Positions 37,717-46,601 of a stretch of 64,000 nucleotides of DNA are shown in pieces (the first letter of the stretch is position 1; every line of letters starts with the position of its first letter). Position numbers and translations under genes: made by a program. Origin of the DNA: Candidatus Obscuribacterales bacterium (GTDB lineage: Bacteria; Cyanobacteriota; Vampirovibrionia; Obscuribacterales; Obscuribacteraceae). The stretch is taken from assembly GCA_019637435.1 (NCBI GenBank), contig JAHBVO010000004.1:124001-188000 (forward strand), given 5' to 3'. A model generated the notes under the pieces. That model saw nothing but the letters and a program-made list of their open reading frames with translations, ran no database searches and was not told where the DNA came from.

Positions 37717-39527
37717 TCACCGCTGCCGAGGATGTAGAACGATGCTTGCGTGCCAGGAACTTCCGTCCAGCCGGTCGGGTTGGAGGGCAGTGGAAATTCC
37801 TTGAACGGTGACTTAAGTTTCACACCCGTAATTTTTGCAAAGATGTCGAGGTCTCTTGTAATAATCGGGTCTTCAAGATCCGGAGTCCAGACGTACACGA
37901 GGGCTCTGGCTCCGGCTTTACGAAGTACGTTGTAAACCTCCTCCCGTTTTTTCTCGTCGAGAGTCCAGAAGTAATCTTCGTCGTAAACCGAGGCGATCAA
38001 TTTGATTTTGTTGGGCTCTGTGTATTGAGTGTTGCGGTGAAGTCTGCCTCCGAGTTGAGCAACGTGGTCACCGGATTTGATACCAGCATCCTCAAGGGCC
38101 TTTGCAATTTTAAACCACGAGTTTTGTCGTTCTTGTGCAAGCCCGCTGACATCATAGATGAAACGCGGAGCTGCCAGAACCAAGCACAGCAGAGCGGTTA
38201 TGACGCATGCGCTATTGATGACGTTTCTTCTGACGAGCAATTTTGACCCTTGCGATTGATTCTCTTCGACAATGGCATCGGGGTCCGGAGGAACGCGGAG
38301 CGCTATCAATGTCGCCAGCATCATCAGCGGATACGCTGCGATGAAGTAGCGATTGATGTACGGAATCATGTAGACGTTGTTTACCAGGGCGTACTGTGCG
38401 CACAGAGCCACCGGCGGTATCCAGATCGGCGCGGTTGCGATTGCGTTTTTCCACGAGAGAGGATTGGTGCGCGATTTGATGGCAACGTATGCCGCTATGA
38501 GAGCGGGAAGAGCCAGGAACGTTTCGAAGTAATAGAGCAGGTCACATAAAATCACCATCGCCAGATCCGAGATCTTGACGTGAATTTTGGCACCATAAGT
38601 CCACCAGCCGAGGTCGTACAAGAATGGAACAGTTCCATTGACGGGCGTTGCGTACTCTCGGATGCGAGGCTTCTCGAAAATTACTCGGGGCGGATGCTTC
38701 AATCCTTCGACAGTTAGCGGGTCTTTGTTCTCTACCAGATTGATGTAGACAAACTTGGCGCTTTCTCCGAAAGTCAGGGCGCCGAGGTAATTCGAGAGTG
38801 TCCAGATCCAGGGAACGGCGAAGATCGACATGACGGCAAGGGAAACAGCGGTGTACTTAAAGTTTCTTTTGAATTGGAAACCGATCGGCGCAAACCGCAT
38901 CAGAATCAGCGCCTCGTAAATCAACGACATTGGGAACATGATCGCTTTGCATAGATAGCCGAGCCCAAGTGACACCCCGAATATGGTGGCATGGCGAACG
39001 GTCGGCTCAATGATAAGGCGCAAAACGAGCCCACCGCTAAGGAAAAAGGTGCATGCATTAATCATGTCGGGAGTGTCCTGGTGGACTCCTCCAAACGAGA
39101 GCGAGTACAGAATTAGTAATGCGTAGCCGCAGAACAGCAGTGTGTTTCGATCTATGATTTGTCGCTCAGGGTCCGCTTTGATAATCACTTCGAGGTAGTA
39201 GCGATAAAGCTGGACGAAGAAGAACTCGTATGTCAGAAAGCAAACTACGAGAAAAAACAGGTTGACGAATTTTACTTGAAAGAACTGCCAGTAGGGGTCA
39301 GGTTTAAACAGCGCGAACATCGCGCCTGAAATCATCGGGTAAAGCGGGCTCCAGTAGAGCGATACTGCCTTGCCGAACTCGCCTTGAGCGTAGTAATTCG
39401 CCATGTCAAAGTATGCTTGCGAGTCTCCGAAGAAGAGCTCAAAGCGATAATTCCAGGCCTGAATCGCACCCCAAAATACGGCGAAAAGGTAGATCAGAAC
39501 TCTGAACAACAAGACTTTGCCAGACAA
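37713..39527 (-). CDS. GT-C type membrane glycosyltransferase (paralogue 3)
   Basis: 604 residues, about 12 membrane helices. First loop FGDSQAYFDMANYYAQGEF and LYWSPLYPMISG, then GGVHQDTPDMINACTFFL and KAIMFPMSLIYE, with a C-terminal domain of about 130 residues ending WTEVPGTQASFYILG. Homologous throughout to the proteins at 22072-23781 and 35998-37716; probably transfers sugars from a polyprenyl-phosphate donor at the outer face of the membrane. First gene of the coupled run, with the upstream gap shared with the divergent kinase-fusion operon. Confidence 0.78.
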   Translation of the reverse strand: MSGKVLLFRVLIYLFAVFWGAIQAWNYRFELFFGDSQAYFDMANYYAQGEFGKAVSLYWSPLYPMISGAMFALFKPDPYWQFFQVKFVNLFFLVVCFLTYEFFFVQLYRYYLEVIIKADPERQIIDRNTLLFCGYALLILYSLSFGGVHQDTPDMINACTFFLSGGLVLRLIIEPTVRHATIFGVSLGLGYLCKAIMFPMSLIYEALILMRFAPIGFQFKRNFKYTAVSLAVMSIFAVPWIWTLSNYLGALTFGESAKFVYINLVENKDPLTVEGLKHPPRVIFEKPRIREYATPVNGTVPFLYDLGWWTYGAKIHVKISDLAMVILCDLLYYFETFLALPALIAAYVAIKSRTNPLSWKNAIATAPIWIPPVALCAQYALVNNVYMIPYINRYFIAAYPLMMLATLIALRVPPDPDAIVEENQSQGSKLLVRRNVINSACVITALLCLVLAAPRFIYDVSGLAQERQNSWFKIAKALEDAGIKSGDHVAQLGGRLHRNTQYTEPNKIKLIASVYDEDYFWTLDEKKREEVYNVLRKAGARALVYVWTPDLEDPIITRDLDIFAKITGVKLKSPFKEFPLPSNPTGWTEVPGTQASFYILGSGE

Positions 39528-39672
39528 CTAAAAGCTCCGGGTTGATTTGACCACTATTATCGTCCCCAATTTCTTTATTACTAAATATTCTGACTGATAA
39601 AGCTTATTATCTTAAGCGGCTCCACAGTTGGGGGAATATTGTGGGGAACGACAGAAGAGGGAGCCAAATCGC

Positions 39673-41919
39673 GTGAGTCAGAGTCTCGCGCTAGCAACAA
39701 AAGAATCGAGCCGACCGAGTTTGAGTTCTCTTGAGAGTGGACTCAAGGCTTTGTTGGTGTTTTGTCTTTTGCTCAAAATTGTTGTTATGACCCTGTTCTC
39801 TTCAGGGTTTGAGAACGAGTTGTTTCTTCCTTTTGTTCACCACTATCTCGACTACTTCGACAACCCGTGGAACTTTTTTGATTTCCACAGCGAGCGCAAG
39901 GACGAATTTCCGTACCAGCCGTTGATGCTGTATATCGTGTCTCTGTCTTGTTTGCCGTTGAAACTATTTGCGGCCTGGGACAATGTCTTGCTGCGCAATT
40001 TTCTGTTTAAACTGCCGACGCTGCTCGCTGACTGTGCGATCGCATGGTTTCTCTTTCGCATGCATCCTCAGCAGATGCGTTATGTGATCTGGTTCTACTT
40101 CTTGTCGCCGATTGTGCTCTATGCCTGCTTTATGCATTCGCAGCTCGATTTGATCCCGACAGCTTTTTTGTTTGCCTCGTTTTACTACATCAAGAACAAC
40201 AAATTTTTGCGAGCGTATATCCTTTACGGATTAGCTCTGGCAACCAAACTCCATGTGCTTGCTGCGTTTCCCTTGATAGTCATTTTCCTTTATCGCAACC
40301 GCAAATTCGAGCAAGTTGTGAACTTTGGCATTGTAAGTATGGCTGTCTATCTGCTTTTCGTGTTCCCCTATCTTACAAGTCCAGGATTTCAGCATCTCGT
40401 GATGGCGAATCACAAGCAAAGCAGGCTGTTCGAAGTCTACGCATCCATAGGAGAATTGAAGCTATATCTGCCGATTCTTGCCATGTTTGTAGCGTACGGT
40501 CGCTTTGCACTGTATCCGAAGATCAATACTGATCTGCTTGATGCGTTTCTTGCTTTAGTGTTTTCTCTCGTCGTGATGTTGATCGTACCGGCTCCTGGTT
40601 GGTACGTCTGGATGGCGCCTTTCTTAAGTCTGTTCTTGATCAAGTACTACCGGAAAAATCCGCAGCTTATCGCCCCGTTCTTGTGGTTGAACGTTTTCTA
40701 TCTTCTTTATTTCATTTTGTTCGACATTCCGGATTATGTCGGTTTGGTTTTCCTCAGCCAGCCTCTGGAGTTCAAAATCGGCTCAGATACACTGCGCTCA
40801 TGCTTCTTCACGCTGCTCGAAGTCGGCGTGTTGAGCAATATAGTTTTGTGCTATCGAGCAGGCGTTCGAAGCAATTCGATTTATAAACGCGACCATGCCG
40901 TAGTTGTCGGTATTGGTGGCGATAGTGGTGCTGGTAAGAGCACCTTGCTTGGTGATGTGAAAGACCTGTTGACAGGTAGAGTGGTTGAACTCGAAGGTGA
41001 CGGTGATCATAAGTGGGAACGTGGAGATGAGCATTGGAAGCAGCTTACTCACCTGGACCCGAAGGCTAACTTCTTGCACCGGCAGGCAGAAACTATCTTG
41101 AGCTTGAAGCGCGGTCGCGCAGCTCAACGCGTTGAATACGACCATTCTACCGGGCAATTCACGACTCCTCGAAGAGTGGAGCCCAATGAATTCGTGATCA
41201 TTTCAGGTCTGCATACGTTTTATTTGCCGAAGATGCGAAAGCTAATCGACTTCAAGATCTTCATGGACACTGACTATGCGTTGAATGCTCGTTGGAAAAT
41301 GTTGCGCGATCAGACGGAACGCGGGTATACCGAAGACGAAATTATCAAACAGATCGAAAGTCGCAGACCGGACTCTGACAGGTTTATCGCGCCGCAAAGA
41401 GAATTTGCCGATTTAAACATTCGGTACTATTTACGAGACGAATTCGAGATGTCTGTTGGTCAGCCTAGCGAGAACGGCCGCGCCGTGTCGAGTTCCGCAG
41501 CTGAGACCTCTGCGTCGGACAATTCCGCGATGTTGCAACCATCGGCTTCGTCGACCTCGGTTGCTGCGATTACCGGCGCGAATGTTTCGGATGCTACTAT
41601 GTTTGAAGACCGGCTGACCCTGCACATGAGTTTGTCTTCAAGCATTCAGCTGGAGCTTTTAGTCGAAGCGTTGACATCGCAAGGTGTCCCCGTCTACTGG
41701 GATTATAGCGAGGACTTGACCCGCCAGGAGATCACGCTGTATCGACCGGTTACTGCGGATTTGTTGACGACGCTTGCCGACGAGATCATCGTGAACAGGG
41801 CGGAAATCTTCGCCGGAGAAATCGCCTGGCGCGAGGGCTACAGAGGATTCGTTCAGTTGCTCGTTCTGGTTGTGCTTAGTGAACTGATGCAAGAAAGAGA
41901 GGACGCTAATGCCGTTTAA
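39673..41919 (+). CDS. GT-C membrane domain fused to a uridine-kinase/PRK-type kinase
   Basis: 748 residues from GTG 39673, supported by GGGAG 9 bases upstream. The first about 400 residues form about ten membrane helices with GT-C features (NELFLPFVHHYLDYF, HSQLDLIPTAFLFASFYY, KLHVLAAFP). From about residue 410 a P-loop kinase domain follows: GGDSGAGKST Walker A (about 415-424), DGDHKWERGDEHW, EFVIISGLHTFYLP, DQTERGYTEDEII, RRPDSDRFIAPQ. The last motif, with the RGxxxxE...R-PD...I-PQ pattern, is characteristic of phosphoribulokinase/uridine kinase enzymes. A Ser/Ala-rich insert (about 600-635) and a further small domain end the protein. The joining of these two activities is unusual. First gene of a seven-gene operon. 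Confidence 0.85.
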   Translation: MSQSLALATKESSRPSLSSLESGLKALLVFCLLLKIVVMTLFSSGFENELFLPFVHHYLDYFDNPWNFFDFHSERKDEFPYQPLMLYIVSLSCLPLKLFAAWDNVLLRNFLFKLPTLLADCAIAWFLFRMHPQQMRYVIWFYFLSPIVLYACFMHSQLDLIPTAFLFASFYYIKNNKFLRAYILYGLALATKLHVLAAFPLIVIFLYRNRKFEQVVNFGIVSMAVYLLFVFPYLTSPGFQHLVMANHKQSRLFEVYASIGELKLYLPILAMFVAYGRFALYPKINTDLLDAFLALVFSLVVMLIVPAPGWYVWMAPFLSLFLIKYYRKNPQLIAPFLWLNVFYLLYFILFDIPDYVGLVFLSQPLEFKIGSDTLRSCFFTLLEVGVLSNIVLCYRAGVRSNSIYKRDHAVVVGIGGDSGAGKSTLLGDVKDLLTGRVVELEGDGDHKWERGDEHWKQLTHLDPKANFLHRQAETILSLKRGRAAQRVEYDHSTGQFTTPRRVEPNEFVIISGLHTFYLPKMRKLIDFKIFMDTDYALNARWKMLRDQTERGYTEDEIIKQIESRRPDSDRFIAPQREFADLNIRYYLRDEFEMSVGQPSENGRAVSSSAAETSASDNSAMLQPSASSTSVAAITGANVSDATMFEDRLTLHMSLSSSIQLELLVEALTSQGVPVYWDYSEDLTRQEITLYRPVTADLLTTLADEIIVNRAEIFAGEIAWREGYRGFVQLLVLVVLSELMQEREDANAV

Positions 41920-42601
41920 AGCGGTCCTCCTGGATCTTGATAACACGCTCTATGACTACGAAACAGCTCATCGACCGGCTCTGGAGGCGGCAATCACGTT
42001 TTTAAGCGATGCTTCCGGTTTTGGCGTTGACACCGTTGGTGGTGCCTATAAAGAAGGGCGCTCGCAAATAAATCGCGAACTGTCCGGGCAAGGAGCATCG
42101 CACAGCCGGCTGCTCTACTTTCAGAGAGTTTCCGAGCTGCTCGGCTTTGATCCGTGCTTGCACAGCCTGGAAGCGGAGCGCGTTTATTGGGAGCGGTTTA
42201 TTTCAAAAATGGAATTGCGCCCCGGGGCGATTGAATTCCTCGATTCGATAAAGGATATGCAGATTGCCATAGTGACTGATTTGACCGCGCAGATTCAATT
42301 TCAAAAACTGCGACACTTGAATTTTCAAAACCGATTTCAGGCAATTGTAACCAGCGAAGAGGCTGGTATCGAGAAGCCGGACGCGCGTATTTTCAATCTG
42401 GCGTTGAATAAACTGGGATGCGACGCCGCCGACGCATGCGTCGTTGGTGACAATTGGAAGAAGGATATCTTGGGTGGTGTAAACCTTGGCATGCGTTCCT
42501 TCTGGATGCGGCTGCAGCAGGAAAAACCGCGCGTGTCTTCGGAACTGGCTGTCGAGTTTGAAACTTTCGAGCAGTTGAAAACTTTGATTCGCAGTTTCTA
42601 A
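41909..42601 (+). CDS. HAD-family phosphatase
   Basis: 230 residues; the start overlaps the end of the kinase-fusion gene by 11 bases, with AGAGGA as SD. HAD motif I is DLDNTLYD (D9, D11), motif II lies in IAIVTDLTA, motif III lysine in GIEKPDARIF and motif IV in VVGDNWKKDI. All catalytic residues are present, so a phosphatase or phosphomutase activity on a small sugar phosphate is likely. In this operon it may dephosphorylate a kinase- or aldolase-derived intermediate. Confidence 0.9.
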   Translation: MPFKAVLLDLDNTLYDYETAHRPALEAAITFLSDASGFGVDTVGGAYKEGRSQINRELSGQGASHSRLLYFQRVSELLGFDPCLHSLEAERVYWERFISKMELRPGAIEFLDSIKDMQIAIVTDLTAQIQFQKLRHLNFQNRFQAIVTSEEAGIEKPDARIFNLALNKLGCDAADACVVGDNWKKDILGGVNLGMRSFWMRLQQEKPRVSSELAVEFETFEQLKTLIRSF

Positions 42602-42658
42602 GTTGTTTTTCGTCGAACGGACAGGGATATAATTAGTACGCATTTTGAGGAGAAAACC

Positions 42659-43789
42659 GTGGCAGTTGAAGTAAACGAGCTTGTGAATCTCTGTTCGTTT
42701 GCGGGCGAGCGCTTTGATTTGAGTCAGGCAGGCGGTGGTAACGCTTCCTTTGTACGCGACGGTGAACTCTGGATTACTGCTTCTGGTTGGCCGTTGAGTG
42801 ATGTGAAGGATGCGTCGGGCACGTGTCGTCTGGACCACGCAGCCTTGGTTGAAACCATGCGCAACCTCAAAGGCAAGCAGTCCAAGCTGGAGAAGACCGA
42901 GCTGGAAAGGGTAGCGGGTAAGGCGGTTGCTCAGTGCTCGAAGACTCCGGACGTGCGTCCTTCGATTGAGACGCTGATGCATTGTCTGCTCGGACCGTTT
43001 ACCTTGCATACTCATCCAATCGCGGTGACCGCACTTTTGTGCCGGAAGAACTGGAAGTCGGTAATCCAATCGCTCTATCCGGAGGCGATTTGCGTTGATT
43101 ATGAAACTCCAGGTGTGCGGCTGGCGCTGGCGCTGATGGACAAACTGGATGAGATTTCCGAGGCTGAGAACAAAGTCGTGGACACCGGTGGCAATGGCTC
43201 CGCGCTTTCGAAGAAAAACAAGTCGAAATCTAAGAAGGTTTTTCTGGAGAATCATGGCGTCATAATTTCCGCGCCCACGGTCGAAGAAGTGATTGATTCG
43301 ACTAACGAAGTGGTTGCCAAAGTCGGCGAGCATCTTGGGCTAAACCTGGCGCATTATCGGCTTACCAACCAGATTACGAGTTTGATGAGAACCGTTTCGA
43401 CTGAGTCTGTTTGCTCATACTATTGCGAAGATAAGGTTCTGCTTGACGCACTGAAGAGCAATGAGGATTTGATCATCGAGCGACCGAGTTGGCCGGATCA
43501 ACTCGTCTATTGCGGTTCGGCGGGGCTGCGGTTGAAGTCGCTGGGCGACGCACGTTCCATCAAAGACTTCATTGAAAAGTATCAACATCTGCCGAAGGTG
43601 ATAGTTGTGGACGATCACCTGTTTATAGTCGATCGCACAATCAAGCACTGCCGGCGTTTGGAAGAAGTGCTGAAAGCGCACGTGATGATGCTCAGTAATG
43701 CTGACATGGATGAGGTGCAGTTTTTAAGCAATGACGAGCAGCAATATTTGCTCAATTGGGAAGCGGAAAAAGCACGGCAGCGGATGTAA
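42659..43789 (+). CDS. Class II aldolase/adducin-family protein
   Basis: 376 residues from GTG 42659 (GAGGAG upstream). GGGNASF and WITASGWPLSD form the phosphate-binding loop, FTLHTHPIAVTALLC the zinc site (H-x-H), and FLENHGVII the third conserved stretch of class II aldolases such as RhaD or fuculose-phosphate aldolase. The protein is longer than the usual 215-residue aldolase, with an additional C-terminal domain of about 140 residues. Expected reaction: reversible aldol cleavage or condensation of a phosphorylated sugar, or a related decarboxylation. It fits the neighbouring HAD and kinase genes. Confidence 0.85.
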   Translation: MAVEVNELVNLCSFAGERFDLSQAGGGNASFVRDGELWITASGWPLSDVKDASGTCRLDHAALVETMRNLKGKQSKLEKTELERVAGKAVAQCSKTPDVRPSIETLMHCLLGPFTLHTHPIAVTALLCRKNWKSVIQSLYPEAICVDYETPGVRLALALMDKLDEISEAENKVVDTGGNGSALSKKNKSKSKKVFLENHGVIISAPTVEEVIDSTNEVVAKVGEHLGLNLAHYRLTNQITSLMRTVSTESVCSYYCEDKVLLDALKSNEDLIIERPSWPDQLVYCGSAGLRLKSLGDARSIKDFIEKYQHLPKVIVVDDHLFIVDRTIKHCRRLEEVLKAHVMMLSNADMDEVQFLSNDEQQYLLNWEAEKARQRM

Positions 43790-43791
43790 TC

Positions 43792-45495
43792 ATGCAAGTA
43801 GTAATTCCCATGTCCGGAATCGGGAAACGTTTCGGCGACGCTGGATACACAGTGCCGAAGCCGCTCATCGTCGTCGACGGTAGACCGATTATTTCGTACG
43901 TCATTGATATGTTTCCTGGGGAAACCAATTTTTTGTTCATTTGCAATCGGGAGCATTTGGAAACGACGCCACTACGCTCGGTGCTCCAACAGTACAAGCC
44001 CGGCGGTCGAATCATAGCGATTGAGCCGCACAAGAAAGGTCCGGTCTATGCGGTTAGTCAGTGTTTCGACCAGATTGATGATGATGATGAGGTCATCGTC
44101 AATTACTGCGATTTCTATTCCGATTGGGATTATTCGGATTTTTTGAATGACACGCACACCCGCGAAGCTGAGGGCTGTGTGCCGTCTTACCGCGGATTTC
44201 ACCCACATATGTTGGGTACTGATAACTACGCCTTCATCAAGGATGACGATCGCTGGCTGCAAGCCATTCAGGAGAAACAGCCATTTACCGATGACCGAAT
44301 GGCTGAATATGCCTCGAATGGGACGTATTACTTCCGGCACGGTCGGCACGTGAAGAAGTATTTTACGGAGCTGATGGCGCAGGATGTTCAAGTCAATGGC
44401 GAGTTCTACGTCAGTATGATTTACAACTTGATGGTGCGCGATGGACTTGCAGTGAGCGTTTACGAGGTCCCGCACATGTTGCAGTGGGGGACTCCCAAGG
44501 ATTTGGAAGAGTATCAAAAGTGGTCTGATTACTTTCGGAGCGCGCTCGAAAACAAACAAGTGGCTGAAGCGCCTGATACGACTGTCTTATTGCCGATGGC
44601 AGGTCATGGTTCTCGCTTCAGCGCGGCTGGCTATTCAACGCCGAAGCCGCTGATTGAAGTAAGTGGAAAGCCGATGGTTGTTCAAGCCACGGATAGCTTG
44701 CCTCAGGCCGGACGATATGTGTTCGTCGCGCTGAAAGAACATCTGGAAAGTTCAAACATTGAAGATGCGCTTGAGCGCGCCTATCCGGGATGTAGCGTCG
44801 TCGCGCTGGACCATGTGACAGAAGGGCAAGCGTGTACATGTGCCTTCGGCGTGGAGAATGCTTCGCCGCCGGTGGATCTCGAAAAGCCGCTTATTATCGG
44901 AGCTTGTGATAACGGTATGCTCTATGACCGAGAAAAATTTCAGACTTTGATTGATAATCAGAAAGTGGATGCGGTTGCATTCACCTTTCGAAATCACCCT
45001 GCCAGCAAGCGAAACCCGAAAGCATACGGCTGGATCAAGACCGGGCAAAGTTCGGACTCGACCGCGCATGGTTCCAGCGCGAGCGCGCAGAGTTCCAGCT
45101 TCCCACCTGCTGGCGCGGAGAGCATCGTCGGTGTTTCAGTCAAGGTGCCGATTTCGGATACACCTGGAAACGATCACGCGATTGTCGGCAGTTTCTGGTT
45201 CCGCAAAGCGCAGTATCTTCTTGATGGACTCAAGCGCCTCCAGGAAAAAAATGTGCGCGTCAATAACGAGTTTTACGTTGATAGCTTAATTGGTGAACTA
45301 GCTGAGATGGGGCTTGATTGCCGCGTCTTTGAGATCGATTACTACGTTTGTTGGGGGACGCCGGACGATTTGAAAGTGTTCCAATACTGGCAAGAGTTCT
45401 TCAATGAGTGCCCCTGGCACCCTTATCGAATCGAACTCGACCCTACTTTCGGCGAAGCAGAGGCATGCCAGAAAAAGCAAATCCAGGTGAAATAA
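43792..45495 (+). CDS. Nucleotidyltransferase with two tandem catalytic domains
   Basis: 567 residues from ATG 43792 (3 bases past the aldolase stop). Both halves have the signature of sugar-1-phosphate (or polyol-phosphate) nucleotidyltransferases: GIGKRFGDAGYTVPKPLI at about 8-25 and GHGSRFSAAGYSTPKPLI at about 271-288, then separate active-site regions (NYCDFYSDWDY in the first; GACDNGMLYDRE in the second). Both end in the related CWGTPDDL/QWGTPKDL motif. The halves are diverged, so either two activities or a catalytic-plus-regulatory pair is possible. It probably makes the nucleotide-activated donor for the operon's transferases. Confidence 0.88.
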   Translation: MQVVIPMSGIGKRFGDAGYTVPKPLIVVDGRPIISYVIDMFPGETNFLFICNREHLETTPLRSVLQQYKPGGRIIAIEPHKKGPVYAVSQCFDQIDDDDEVIVNYCDFYSDWDYSDFLNDTHTREAEGCVPSYRGFHPHMLGTDNYAFIKDDDRWLQAIQEKQPFTDDRMAEYASNGTYYFRHGRHVKKYFTELMAQDVQVNGEFYVSMIYNLMVRDGLAVSVYEVPHMLQWGTPKDLEEYQKWSDYFRSALENKQVAEAPDTTVLLPMAGHGSRFSAAGYSTPKPLIEVSGKPMVVQATDSLPQAGRYVFVALKEHLESSNIEDALERAYPGCSVVALDHVTEGQACTCAFGVENASPPVDLEKPLIIGACDNGMLYDREKFQTLIDNQKVDAVAFTFRNHPASKRNPKAYGWIKTGQSSDSTAHGSSASAQSSSFPPAGAESIVGVSVKVPISDTPGNDHAIVGSFWFRKAQYLLDGLKRLQEKNVRVNNEFYVDSLIGELAEMGLDCRVFEIDYYVCWGTPDDLKVFQYWQEFFNECPWHPYRIELDPTFGEAEACQKKQIQVK

Positions 45496-45890
45496 AGCGT
45501 TTCCTCGTCGCTGGAGGTAGTGCAGTCGCTTGCGACACGGCTGTTTACTTCCTGTTGTTGCCGTTTTTGCCGCCTTCGATCTCAAAGGCGATCTCTTTCA
45601 TTGCCGGAACGATCGTTGCGTTTTTACTAAACAAATTTTGGACTTTCAAGAAACCGAAACGCTCGCACGTTGAAATCGTCAAATTCATCTGCCTTTATTT
45701 ATCCACTCTTGGCGCTAATGTGGCTGTAAACCGCGTGACGCTTGATGTGGCGCCAACGCTGATACCGATGTTGAAACCGTACGAGGCGCAATTTGCATTC
45801 CTCGCTGCGACTGGAACGAGCACCGTTCTAAACTTTCTTGGTCAAAAATTTTGGGTGTTTAAGTCGAAAGAGGAGGCGCAAACCGAGTGA
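45465..45890 (+). CDS. GtrA-family membrane protein
   Basis: 141 residues, four membrane helices, as in GtrA proteins that are thought to flip polyprenyl-phosphate-linked sugars. KRFLVAGGSAVACDTAVYFLL and FLLNKFWTFKKPKRSH are typical, and the ending repeats NFLGQKFWVFKSK. It overlaps the nucleotidyltransferase gene by 31 bases and the following GT2 by 4 bases (GTGA). ATG 45465 has only a weak SD; the fold begins immediately after it. Confidence 0.88.
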   Translation: MPEKANPGEIKRFLVAGGSAVACDTAVYFLLLPFLPPSISKAISFIAGTIVAFLLNKFWTFKKPKRSHVEIVKFICLYLSTLGANVAVNRVTLDVAPTLIPMLKPYEAQFAFLAATGTSTVLNFLGQKFWVFKSKEEAQTE

Positions 45891-46597
45891 GCAAGCTAAG
45901 CGTCGTGATTCCTTGCTATAACGAGGAGAAGAATATTCCGCTTATTTTGGAGCGTTTCAAATCCGTATGTACTCGTCCGGACGTGGAATTGCTTTTGCTC
46001 GACAATGGTTCTACTGATAATTCGGCGCAGGTCATTGCCGAGTTGTTGCCGCATTATCCGTTTGCGAAAACGACGCGTGTGCCGGTCAACAAAGGTTACG
46101 GCTATGGAATTGTACAGGGTCTGCGGGCTTTGACATCAGATTATATCGGCTGGACGCATGCGGACATGCAAACCGATCCTCACGACATCATCAAAGCTCT
46201 CGACATTTTGGAGTTCAACTCCGACCCTCTAAATATGTATGTTAAAGGGCAGCGCCGCGGGCGGCCGCTTGTGGACAATGTCTTCACATGCGGCATGAGC
46301 ATTTTTGAATCTGCTTATCTTGGTGGCGCGCTTTGGGATATAAATGCGCAGCCTAATATTTTTCATCGTTCCTTTTTAGAACAATGGACGAATCCGCCGG
46401 ACGATTTCTCTCTGGACCTATATGCGCTTTACCTGGCTCAGAAACGCAATCTCCGCATTCACAGATTTGACGTCGAGTTCACCGAACGTCTTCACGGAAC
46501 CTCTAAGTGGAACACCAGCCTTGGTGCCAAGTGGAAATTTATTAAACGGACACTAGAGTTCAGCGTTAAGCTGAAACGCGCTCTGAAGGAGCAATAA
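45887..46597 (+). CDS. GT2 glycosyltransferase
   Basis: 236 residues from GTG 45887, overlapping the GtrA stop. SVVIPCYNEEKNIPL, LLDNGSTDNSAQV and WTHADMQTDP (DxD type) define a GT2 domain; there is no C-terminal membrane pair, unlike the GtrB-type enzyme at 11082. Working with GtrA it would load a sugar onto undecaprenyl phosphate for flipping. The later FTERLHGTSKWNTS resembles the acceptor-side region of GtrB-like enzymes. Confidence 0.9.
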   Translation: MSKLSVVIPCYNEEKNIPLILERFKSVCTRPDVELLLLDNGSTDNSAQVIAELLPHYPFAKTTRVPVNKGYGYGIVQGLRALTSDYIGWTHADMQTDPHDIIKALDILEFNSDPLNMYVKGQRRGRPLVDNVFTCGMSIFESAYLGGALWDINAQPNIFHRSFLEQWTNPPDDFSLDLYALYLAQKRNLRIHRFDVEFTERLHGTSKWNTSLGAKWKFIKRTLEFSVKLKRALKEQ

Positions 46598-46601
46598 TAG
46601 G

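Noticed and set aside
42203..43333. 376-codon open frame antisense across the HAD and aldolase genes
   Set aside because: Spans two real genes with catalytic motifs on the other strand, has no SD and no recognisable domain.
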